Below are positions 7,303 to 14,420 of a stretch of DNA of 20,640 bases, in pieces; position 1 is the stretch's first letter; the number at the start of each line of letters is the position of its first letter. Source of the stretch: an uncultured Lachnobacterium sp. (GTDB lineage Bacteria > Bacillota > Clostridia > Lachnospirales > Lachnospiraceae); NCBI GenBank assembly GCA_900548765.1, contig URLU01000012.1:1-20640 (forward strand). Reading direction: 5' to 3'. The notes under the pieces were generated by a model. It searched no databases. It had not been told where the DNA came from and worked only from the letters and a program-made list of their open reading frames with translations. The translations under genes and the position numbers were made by a program.

Positions 7303-8217
7303 TTACTCAGCTTCTGTAACTGTATCTGGGTGAAAAGTAATAGTATACTCAATCTCATGAGGCTTGCTCATAGCTACTGTGTCACCAATTACAGTCATAG
7401 GCTCATCCAGCGAAGCAACAGGAATTTCAAATACAGAATTACCATCTTCATTAACCGGAAGGTACTTTTCTCCATCTACAATCATATAATCGTAATTTGG
7501 GCTGCTCCACTCAAATGTGGCAGTTATTTTGCCGTCAGCCACATTTATTGTTGCAGGAGAAGAAATACATGCCTTTCCACTTCCACCTTCAAAATCAAGC
7601 TCTACTGTATAAGTACCATCAGAAAGCTCTGTTGTCTCCGCCTCCATAGGCTCTGGATTAGTAACCTTAACCTTGTGGTCATACCAGACACCCTTAGTAC
7701 CGATAAGAGCCAGATCAAACTCCTCATCAAGAGCTGGAACTGGAACATCAAAGCCATAAACTTCCTCAGTCATGCCATCAGAATATGTAACAGTGTCAAC
7801 AACAGGCTCTAAAAGCTCAGCCCCATCCTTCTGGGCATCCTCAGCCAGACCACAAAACAGATTAACAATATTCTTTGACGTCAAAGAAATGTGAATTGAA
7901 GCCTTGCCATCCTTAACAGTCAGGGTACCCTTGCCATCACAAGCCTCGTTTACATGAAACATAGAACTGTCAGTCTCAAAATCTGCAGAATAAACACCAT
8001 CCTCCAAATCAATGACACCCTCTGCGCCATCAGTCCTGCCTGTCTCCACCTCTGTGTCCGCACCACTTTCAAGTGATTCTGAACTATCCTGTACAGCATC
8101 AATTGAAGCCTCAGTACTTACATCTGAAGCTGCGGTATCATCCTTACTACTACAACCAGCCAGTAATGCTCCTGTCATCATAAATAAAACCGCAACTATT
8201 GAAATACGCTTTTTCAT
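7303..8217 (-). CDS. Lipoprotein with two beta-rich, NEAT-like domains
   Basis: Predicted membrane-anchored surface protein of 304 residues. Signal peptide and lipobox (LLAGC, Cys22) are clear, then an acidic Ser/Glu/Asp-rich linker to about residue 68. Two related modules follow: about 70-186 (DGVYSADFETDSSMFHV ... TLTVKDGKASIHISL ... VPVPALDEEFDLALIGTKG) and about 198-297 (DGTYTVELDFEGGSGKACIS ... INVADGKITATFEWSSPNYDYM ... IPVASLDEPMTVIGDT). The pattern of DGxY strand, short insert, VxDGK turn and a late P-V-x-x-L-D-E strand resembles NEAT-type heme-binding or related surface domains, but this is pattern resemblance only. The ATG at 8217 is preferred because it begins the signal peptide; an upstream in-frame ATG at 8232 adds five residues, and neither has an ideal ribosome binding site. 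Role inferred: ligand capture for the neighbouring importer. Confidence 0.8.
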   Translation of the reverse strand: MKKRISIVAVLFMMTGALLAGCSSKDDTAASDVSTEASIDAVQDSSESLESGADTEVETGRTDGAEGVIDLEDGVYSADFETDSSMFHVNEACDGKGTLTVKDGKASIHISLTSKNIVNLFCGLAEDAQKDGAELLEPVVDTVTYSDGMTEEVYGFDVPVPALDEEFDLALIGTKGVWYDHKVKVTNPEPMEAETTELSDGTYTVELDFEGGSGKACISSPATINVADGKITATFEWSSPNYDYMIVDGEKYLPVNEDGNSVFEIPVASLDEPMTVIGDTVAMSKPHEIEYTITFHPDTVTEAE

Positions 8218-8265
8218 CCTAAAATAAACCATCCTAACTACTTAATTACTATATTTCTATAACCC

Positions 8266-8479
8266 AAACTTCCCTCAAAGTGTCCATCTACCGACCAGAC
8301 ATACAGTTGTTTTCCAGAACAAAATATGAACTGCGGCGGGTTTCCAAAAGTCTCCGAAACGAAATCCAATTAGCAATTCTAAACTCGCTATCCGCGATAA
8401 ATCCCGCCGCTAACTTCATATTTTTTCTGGAAAATACACTGTATGCCAGGTCGGTTGCACAATCTCCGTCGGGAAGTTT
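8266..8479. repeat. MITE-like long imperfect inverted repeat
   Basis: The segment 8290-8343 (accgaccagacatacag ... tgcggcgggttt) is repeated as its reverse complement at about 8398-8456 with only a few mismatches and 1-2 nt gaps. Short outer arms aaacttccc (8266-8274) and gggaagttt (8471-8479) also match. The stem is over 50 bp and encloses about 55 nt without coding potential. It lies between cbiK and the next lipoprotein gene, has no U-run next to it in the direction of transcription, and shows no clear target duplication. A non-autonomous mobile element is the best fit; an mRNA processing or stability hairpin is the alternative. Confidence 0.75.
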
Positions 8480-8510
8480 GCGAAACTAACCATATGTATG
8501 CTGTATCAAT

Positions 8511-9737
8511 CTACTGATTGATTGCATCAGTTGTATGCTGCACATAAATCTTCTCAATGTCAGCAATAGAGCCAAGTCCTGCAATCTGTGTATCTACACT
8601 GTCAAACTTACCAGAAGCATTAAACATGCTCTTCCATGAGTCATCATCATCACCAGCCATATCATTGTTTGCATGGTCTCCGGCAACAACCATAAGTGGA
8701 CGAAGGATAACCTTTGTGTATCCAGCTTCTGCGACCTTATCGATTACAGCCTCACATGCTGTATCCTCCGGCTCGCCCTCTACTGTACCGATGAATACAT
8801 TATCATATCCAAGGTCTTCCATCTGTGCCTGCATCTGGCTGTATGAAACCTTTGCTACATGAGCTGTACCATGTCCCATAAATACGAATGCAACGCCATC
8901 CTCCTTGGCAGCTTCAAGACTGTCATAGCCTGCTGTCTTAACTGCTTCTGCTGTAAGTGTCTCTGCAACTGCTTTCTTGTCAGCATTAATTACCGCAGCG
9001 TCAGCTCCAACCTCTCCGAGAAGCGGCTCTGCAACCTTTACTGTCTCAAAGTTATCCTTGTACTCTTCAACAGCTTTCATAAGCTCATCATACTCTGCGC
9101 CATGCATTAAGTGAGTTGGCTGAACAATTAAGTTCTTTACTCCGTTATCTACTGCACGCTGTAAAGCCTGATCTACATTGTCAATTTTCTCTCCATCTCT
9201 TGCCTGAACATGATTGATGATAATCTGGGCTGTAAATGCTCTTCTAACAGACCAGTCTGGGAATGCTTCCTGAATAGCATCCTCGATTCCCTTAATATCA
9301 GCAACACGGCTGTCATTAAATGAAGTACCAAAGCTTACTACAAGAATTTCATTATCTCCGATTTCATCCTGGTTACGTGGATCATCCATACTAGCATCTC
9401 CTGTATCTCTTCCAAAATAATCCGGGTCTGCATTCTCACCCTCCACTAACTCCTTCTGGGCATCTGTAAGTGCATCCCATGCTGCCTTTGCAGCCTCACA
9501 CTGTGCGTCAGTGTCATCTGTTCTCTCCTGAACATAGATAGCATCAATAAGTGCTGCCACCTCATCTGCTGCCTTCTGGTCTGCATCAGACTCAGTATCT
9601 GTGGCAGTGTTCTCTGCTGCCTGTGTGTTTTCCTCCACTGTGCTGTTTGAAGCCTCCTTGTCTGTGCTTCCACATCCAGCCAGACATGATGCCGCCATTA
9701 CCATTGTCATAAGTAATGCTGCTGCTCTTTTTTTCAT
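8511..9737 (-). CDS. cbiK: Lipid-anchored CbiK-like sirohydrochlorin cobaltochelatase
   Basis: CbiK inserts cobalt into sirohydrochlorin in anaerobic B12 synthesis and is normally a cytoplasmic protein of about 260-300 residues. This one is 408 residues because of an N-terminal signal peptide with lipobox (LAGC, Cys22), an acidic Thr/Ala/Glu linker and a helical segment (about 55-105, ending AWDALTDAQKELVEG) like the small spacer repeats of Gram-positive surface proteins. The chelatase part starts at VVSFGTSFNDSR (about 133-144). The metal-ligand and catalytic positions known from Salmonella CbiK are kept: MGHGTAH (His289, His293) and VAGDHANNDMAGDDDDSWK (His355). AGAGGA precedes the ATG by about 4 nt. 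It is the first gene after the cobalamin riboswitch. A periplasmic CbiK is known in Desulfovibrio; the lipid anchor suggests extracytoplasmic metal or tetrapyrrole handling here. Confidence 0.93.
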   Translation of the reverse strand: MKKRAAALLMTMVMAASCLAGCGSTDKEASNSTVEENTQAAENTATDTESDADQKAADEVAALIDAIYVQERTDDTDAQCEAAKAAWDALTDAQKELVEGENADPDYFGRDTGDASMDDPRNQDEIGDNEILVVSFGTSFNDSRVADIKGIEDAIQEAFPDWSVRRAFTAQIIINHVQARDGEKIDNVDQALQRAVDNGVKNLIVQPTHLMHGAEYDELMKAVEEYKDNFETVKVAEPLLGEVGADAAVINADKKAVAETLTAEAVKTAGYDSLEAAKEDGVAFVFMGHGTAHVAKVSYSQMQAQMEDLGYDNVFIGTVEGEPEDTACEAVIDKVAEAGYTKVILRPLMVVAGDHANNDMAGDDDDSWKSMFNASGKFDSVDTQIAGLGSIADIEKIYVQHTTDAINQ

Positions 9738-9826
9738 TTTGTCCTCTTTTCTGCAGTATACTGCTTTATACTAATCAAATATATATACAGCTGTATACTT
9801 GAAGCTTACAGAGCCATCAAAGCATA

Positions 9827-9870
9827 CATAAAGCCTGCCACCGGCAGCTTTTATTGCATACTTTGGTATC
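9827..9870 (-). repeat. Structured leader repeat, copy B (cbiK leader)
   Basis: Close relative of the element at 3679-3732. On the minus strand it reads GATACCAAAGTATGCAAT, then a hairpin with AAAGC and GCTTT arms and a TGCC-GGT-GGCA apex (9828-9854). It starts immediately downstream of the terminator U-run and lies about 90 nt before the cbiK start, so it is only transcribed when the riboswitch allows readthrough. Towards cbiK the leader also holds two perfect palindromes, TATACAGCTGTATA (9784-9797) and GCAGTATACTGC (9753-9764), the latter just upstream of the ribosome binding site. Confidence 0.7.
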
Positions 9871-9905
9871 AAAATAATAAACCCTTTACTATATCTGTAA
9901 AGGGT
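9871..9905 (-). terminator. Rho-independent terminator downstream of the cobalamin riboswitch
   Basis: Minus-strand hairpin ACCCTTTAC-AGATATA-GTAAAGGGT (9881-9905), a perfect 9-bp stem followed by TTATTATTTT (9871-9880). It lies about 85 nt after the B12 box and before cbiK, so it is the probable expression platform: readthrough when cobalamin is scarce, stop when it is bound. An AAAAAGG run upstream (near 9953-9959) could pair with the CCTTT of the 5' arm as an antiterminator; that part is inference. Confidence 0.8.
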
Positions 9906-9989
9906 CTGAACGCACAACAACAAAATCCATAAAGGATTCTGCAACGTACAGCCTTTTTACTCGTGGCTTGAAGCAAATGCTTCTGTACA

Positions 9990-10165
9990 GCTTTCAGGCA
10001 GGTCTCCCGGCTTAAATATCATCACATCAGTCATCTTCCCAGTTACCCAGTGATATATCGACTTCTGCTCCTTAATTACGGTGACGAGTTCGTACAGGAT
10101 TTGCACCTGTTTCCCTTTTCACCGGAGCCAGCCACAAAATATGGCTTCTCCGGCACCTGATTACT
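9990..10165 (-). promoter_or_regulatory. Cobalamin riboswitch
   Basis: The minus strand carries the hallmarks of an adenosylcobalamin riboswitch: CAGGTGCCGGAG near the 5' end (about 10150-10160), the core GGGAAACAGGTGCAAATCC with TGTACGAACTCGTCACCGTAA (about 10076-10115), CACTGGGTAACTGGGAAG (about 10038-10055), and the B12 box AAGCCGGGAGACCTGCCTG (9995-10013), which fits the consensus rAGYCMGGAGACCKGCC. It starts about 65 nt after the stop of the ParC-like gene and precedes cbiK. It should repress the whole uptake and assembly operon when cobalamin is plentiful. Confidence 0.95.
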
Positions 10166-10183
10166 ATATATTTAATTTTTTAT

Positions 10184-10212
10184 AAAATAACACATATAAG
10201 ATATAATATCAA
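10184..10212 (-). promoter_or_regulatory. Promoter of the B12 operon
   Basis: TTGATA (10207-10212), 17 nt, then TATTTT (10184-10189) preceded by TG at the extended -10 position. Transcription would start near 10176, just ahead of the riboswitch. It lies directly after the ParC-like gene, in a very AT-rich stretch. No clear terminator is seen between that gene and this promoter. Confidence 0.6.
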
Positions 10213-10229
10213 CTGTTAGTATATGAAAA

Positions 10230-12464
10230 TTAATGTTTTGTACCCTTGGTATCACGGTTTCCAATCTTAAGTCTGTTAAGCGAGAGTTCCTTGCCCTTTA
10301 CCTCAACAACCTGGTTTTCTCCCTCTGCCAAAACATATGCCGCCTGCAGTTCATCACTCTTGTCAAGCTTCATGCCCCTGACACCAACTGCCATCTTCTT
10401 TTTCTCAGGAATACTGCTGCATTCAATTCTAAGGAAGAAATCCTTCTTTGAATGCATTACCAGATTTTCTCCGCCAGTCAGTATGCTTACGCTTATGACC
10501 TCATCTCCATCTGCAAGCTTGGTCGCCTGAGAAGTCTTTCTGGATACCACAAATTCAGCTCCATCTACCAGCTTAAGCATAGACTGTTTTGTTACAAACA
10601 AAAGCTTATTCTGTGACACATTTTCAAGGCTTGTAATGTATACAAAATCCTCTTTCTTGCTGTCATAATTGCTCACATTGTCAATAGGTGTGCCCTTGTC
10701 CCTGAATTTACCATATGGCAGATCAAGAACTTTTATGAGATGCAGATTGCCTGTATTTGTAAAAAGACATACCCTGTCAATATTTTTTACTTTGAATATA
10801 ATCTTATTTTCTGCATCTGCTGTCTCCTTATTTCTCTCATAAGTGGCCACATCAACAGTCTTGACATATCCAAACCTGTCCATAAGTAAGACTACATCTG
10901 CTGCTTCAATCTCCTTCTTGGCAATTACAGCCTCCTCAAGATTGTCGATTACAGTCTTTCTCTCTGCTCCGTACTCTTTCTTAAAAGCCTTAAGCTCTTT
11001 TATAATAACCTTTGCCATCGAGCCTCTGTTAGCCAGGATATCCTCGTAAAGGGCAATATTTTTAAGAGTCTCCTCATGCTCCTTCATCAAGGCATCAATC
11101 TCAAGTCCAATCAGGCGATAGAGTCTCATATCAAGAATTGCCTTTGCCTGACGCTCTGTAAAATTAAGTCTGGCAGCCATCTTTTCAGACTCTTCTGACT
11201 TAAACTTTATTTTTTTTGTATCTCCATTTATGAGACAGGCCTCTGCATCTGCCCTGCTCTTGCTTCCACGGAGAATCTCAATAATCAAATCGATTACATT
11301 GCAGGCTTCAATGAGCCCTTCCTGAATCTCCTTCTTATCCAGCTCTTTTGCAAGCAGTGTCTTGTATTTTCTTGTTGCTATCTCATACTGGAAATTCACA
11401 TGGTGCCTGATAATCGGGATAACCCCCATTGTCTCCGGACGGCCGTTTGCAACAGCAAGCATGTTGACGCCAAAAGTATCTTCAAGCTTGGTCTTTTTAT
11501 ATAAGAGATTCTTTAAGGCTTCTACATCTGTGCCCTTCTTTAAGTCAAGAACAATTCTGATTCCTTCCTTTGAGGACTGGTTTGTTATATCTACTATGTC
11601 TGTGGCGGCCTTTGTTTCCACCAGATTGTATACATCATTTAGGAATTTTCCGATATTTGCACCAATCATGGTGTATGGAATCTCTGTGATTACCAGGCGT
11701 TCTTTGCCGCCCTTTGCCTTTTCCACTTCCACCCTGCCACGGATTTTGATTTTGCCTGCTCCACTCTCATAGATTGCCGGAAGCTCATCCTTATTTGCAA
11801 TTATTCCACCTGTAGGAAAATCAGGTCCCGGAATATACTGCATCATCTCTCCTGTTGTAATGTCAGGGTTTTTCATATAAGCAATTACACCATCTATGAC
11901 CTCAGCCAAATTGTGAGGCGGGATGCTGGTTGCCATACCTACAGCGATACCTTCTGCTCCGTTTATGAGGAGGTTTGGCACCTTTACAGGCAGTACCTCT
12001 GGTTCCTTCTCTGTCTCATCATAGTTTGGCACAAAATCAACTACATTTTTGTCCAGGTCAGCCAGATAGGCTTCCTGTGTAACCTTCTGAAGTCTCGCCT
12101 CTGTGTATCGCATGGCAGCGGCTCCGTCACCCTCGATTGAGCCAAAGTTTCCATGTCCGTCCACAAGTGGCAGTCCCTTCTTAAAATCCTGTGCCATGAC
12201 AACCATGGCATCATAGATTGAAGAATCACCATGTGGATGGTATTTACCCATTGTATCACCTACGATACGGGCACTCTTCCTGTAAGGCTTGTCATATCTG
12301 ATACCCAGCTCATACATATCATAGAGTGTACGGCGCTGTACCGGCTTAAGTCCGTCTCTTACATCCGGCAGGGCACGAGCTACAATAACACTCATGGCAT
12401 AATCTATATATGATTTTTTCATCAAGTCCGAATATTCGGTCTGAATAATATTATTGCTATCCAT
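10230..12464 (-). CDS. parC: Type IIA DNA topoisomerase subunit A (ParC-like)
   Basis: DNA-cleaving subunit of a type IIA topoisomerase. The 744 residues comprise a winged-helix/tower cleavage core and a shortened C-terminal beta-pinwheel. The catalytic tyrosine is Tyr120 in AAAMRYTEARL; PDVRDGLKPVQRR (about 33-45) and YHPHGDSSIYDAMV (75-88) are the core blocks. In the quinolone pocket Ser81 and Asp85 hold the usual sensitive-type residues. The hallmark gyrase box (QRRGGKG) is absent from the C-terminal domain, where a GVRGMKL block is found instead, so a decatenating topoisomerase IV-like role is more likely than negative supercoiling. AGGAGA lies 9 nt before the ATG and overlaps the stop of the B subunit gene. 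Automatic annotation may call it gyrA; the symbol here is a judgement. Confidence 0.85.
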   Translation of the reverse strand: MDSNNIIQTEYSDLMKKSYIDYAMSVIVARALPDVRDGLKPVQRRTLYDMYELGIRYDKPYRKSARIVGDTMGKYHPHGDSSIYDAMVVMAQDFKKGLPLVDGHGNFGSIEGDGAAAMRYTEARLQKVTQEAYLADLDKNVVDFVPNYDETEKEPEVLPVKVPNLLINGAEGIAVGMATSIPPHNLAEVIDGVIAYMKNPDITTGEMMQYIPGPDFPTGGIIANKDELPAIYESGAGKIKIRGRVEVEKAKGGKERLVITEIPYTMIGANIGKFLNDVYNLVETKAATDIVDITNQSSKEGIRIVLDLKKGTDVEALKNLLYKKTKLEDTFGVNMLAVANGRPETMGVIPIIRHHVNFQYEIATRKYKTLLAKELDKKEIQEGLIEACNVIDLIIEILRGSKSRADAEACLINGDTKKIKFKSEESEKMAARLNFTERQAKAILDMRLYRLIGLEIDALMKEHEETLKNIALYEDILANRGSMAKVIIKELKAFKKEYGAERKTVIDNLEEAVIAKKEIEAADVVLLMDRFGYVKTVDVATYERNKETADAENKIIFKVKNIDRVCLFTNTGNLHLIKVLDLPYGKFRDKGTPIDNVSNYDSKKEDFVYITSLENVSQNKLLFVTKQSMLKLVDGAEFVVSRKTSQATKLADGDEVISVSILTGGENLVMHSKKDFFLRIECSSIPEKKKMAVGVRGMKLDKSDELQAAYVLAEGENQVVEVKGKELSLNRLKIGNRDTKGTKH

Positions 12465-12477
12465 TTACAGTTATCTC

Positions 12478-14400
12478 CTATATATCAAGTTGCGCATCAT
12501 TTGCATGCTCGTATATATATGCTTTTCTAGGCGGCACCTCATTGCCCATCAAAAGTGCTGTGATGTCTGATGCCATCTTGCCATCCTCTATCTCGATTTG
12601 CTTCATCATTCTGGTCTCAGGATTAAGGGTTGTCTCCCAGAGCTGGTCTGCATCCATTTCTCCAAGACCCTTGTATCGCTGCAATGTGAAATTTCCGGTA
12701 TGGGTCTTACGATATTTATCCAATGCTGCATCATCATACAAATACTCCTCGGCTCCCTTGGAAGGAATCACCTTGTACAGTGGAGGCATAGCTACATACA
12801 CATGCCCTCCATAGATAAGCTCCGGCATAAATCTATAAAAAAGAGTAAGAAGAAGCGTTGAAATATGTGCTCCATCCACATCCGCATCTGCCATGATGAT
12901 GATTTTGTCATATCTGAGTTTTGTGATGTCAAAGTCATTGCCATAACCCTCTGAAAAGCCACAGCCAAAGGCATTTATCATGGTCTTAATCTCTGCGTTT
13001 GCAAGCACCTTGTCAATGCTTGCCTTTTCCACATTGAGGATTTTTCCCCTTATAGGCATAATAGCCTGAAACATTCTGTCTCTTGCCATCTTTGCAGAAC
13101 CTCCGGCAGAATCTCCCTCGACTATAAATATCTCACATTTCTCCGCCTCCCTGCTCTCACAGTTTGCCAGCTTTCCGTTGGAATCAAAGGAGAACTTCTG
13201 CTTGGTCAAAAGGTTGGTTCTCGCCTTTTCCTCTGCTTTTCTAATCTTTGCTGCCTTCTCAGCACAGCTTATTACAGTTTTAAGCACATCCAGATTCTTG
13301 TCAAAAAATAATGGCATCTCATCACTTGTAACCTTGGCTGTTGCCCTGTTGGCATCCTGATTGTCAAGCTTGGTCTTGGTCTGTCCTTCGAACCTAGGGT
13401 CTGGGTGCTTTACTGTCACTACCGCTGTCATGCCATTTCTCACATCAGCTCCGTTGAAATTGGCATCCTTGTCCTTTAATATGCCAAGTTCTCTGGCATA
13501 TGAATTGATTATTCCTGTAAAGGCAGTCTTAAAGCCTGTGATGTGGGCTCCACCCTCTGAATTGTATATGTTGTTACAGAAACCAAGTATGTTTTCATGA
13601 AACTCACTTGTATACTGGAAAGCAACCTCAACCTCAATGCCTTCGCTCTCGCCCTTGAAGTAGATTACATCATGAAGTGCCTCAACATTTGCATTTAAGT
13701 CCTTTACAAAGCCTATGATTCCCTCCGGCTCATGGTACTCAATATGCTCTACCTCACTGCCGCGCCTGTCCTCATATATGATGGTCAGATTAGGGTTTAA
13801 GTAGGCTGTCTCCTTCATTCTGTTTTTGACGTCCTCTTCCTTAAATCTGGTCTTTTCAAAAATCTCAGGGTCTGGAAGGAAGTTAATCCTGGTACCGGTC
13901 TTTTTAGTCTTACCAATCTTTGGCAGTAAGCCGTTTTCCAGCTCTACAACCGGAATTCCCCTCTCATACCTGTCATGATGGATATATCCCTCCCTGCTTA
14001 TCTCTACATCCATATATGTAGACAGGGCATTTACAACAGATGAACCTACACCATGGAGTCCACCACTGGTCTTGTATACAGAGTTATCGAATTTTCCTCC
14101 TGCATGAAGGGTAGAAAACACTACTCTGGCTGCGGAAACTCCCTTGGCATGCATACCCACAGGGATTCCTCGTCCGTTATCCTCAACTGTACATGAACCA
14201 TCCGCTTCAAGAGTCACCCAGATGGTGTCACACTCTCCTGCCAGGTGCTCATCTACAGAGTTGTCTACTATTTCATATATTAAATGGTTTAATCCTTTTG
14301 TAGTAACGCTGCCGATATACATTCCCGGTCTTTTCCTAACAGCTTCAAGACCTTCCAGAATCGCTATACTGCTCTCGTCGTATGTTTGTTTACCAGCCAT
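12478..14400 (-). CDS. parE: Type IIA DNA topoisomerase subunit B (ParE-like)
   Basis: ATPase and TOPRIM subunit partnering the adjacent A subunit. In order: GHKL ATPase domain with IYEIVDNSVDEHLAG and VEDNGRGIPVG, the GGLHGVGSSVVNALS lid motif, the transducer domain, then TOPRIM with VEGDSAGGSAKMARDR and the metal-binding MADADVDGAHI, and the short C-terminal QRYKGLGEMDADQLW block. At 640 residues it lacks the large insert of enterobacterial GyrB. The ATG at 14400 is chosen because AGAGGAG (14406-14412) is 5 nt away; a GTG two codons earlier lies within that binding site. It starts 20 nt after the PucR-like regulator gene and ends 13 nt before the A subunit gene, so the three are probably co-transcribed. 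Confidence 0.87.
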   Translation of the reverse strand: MAGKQTYDESSIAILEGLEAVRKRPGMYIGSVTTKGLNHLIYEIVDNSVDEHLAGECDTIWVTLEADGSCTVEDNGRGIPVGMHAKGVSAARVVFSTLHAGGKFDNSVYKTSGGLHGVGSSVVNALSTYMDVEISREGYIHHDRYERGIPVVELENGLLPKIGKTKKTGTRINFLPDPEIFEKTRFKEEDVKNRMKETAYLNPNLTIIYEDRRGSEVEHIEYHEPEGIIGFVKDLNANVEALHDVIYFKGESEGIEVEVAFQYTSEFHENILGFCNNIYNSEGGAHITGFKTAFTGIINSYARELGILKDKDANFNGADVRNGMTAVVTVKHPDPRFEGQTKTKLDNQDANRATAKVTSDEMPLFFDKNLDVLKTVISCAEKAAKIRKAEEKARTNLLTKQKFSFDSNGKLANCESREAEKCEIFIVEGDSAGGSAKMARDRMFQAIMPIRGKILNVEKASIDKVLANAEIKTMINAFGCGFSEGYGNDFDITKLRYDKIIIMADADVDGAHISTLLLTLFYRFMPELIYGGHVYVAMPPLYKVIPSKGAEEYLYDDAALDKYRKTHTGNFTLQRYKGLGEMDADQLWETTLNPETRMMKQIEIEDGKMASDITALLMGNEVPPRKAYIYEHANDAQLDI

Positions 14401-14420
14401 ACACACTCCTCTTTCTATTT

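Noticed and set aside
7291..7812. 173-residue plus-strand open frame
   Set aside because: Antisense to the NEAT-like lipoprotein gene; composition is of the shadow type (Cys/Ser/Ile/Arg-rich) with no ribosome binding site.
10165..10230. Terminator between the ParC-like gene and the B12 riboswitch
   Set aside because: The stretch is AT-rich but no stable GC-containing hairpin with a U-run was found; readthrough into the riboswitch region is possible.
10230..14400. Calling the topoisomerase pair gyrA/gyrB
   Set aside because: No gyrase box is found in subunit A and its C-terminal domain is short, so ParC/ParE-like is more fitting, though not proven.
14404..14406. GTG as start of the ParE-like gene
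   Set aside because: It overlaps the AGAGGAG ribosome binding site; the ATG at 14398-14400 has correct spacing.
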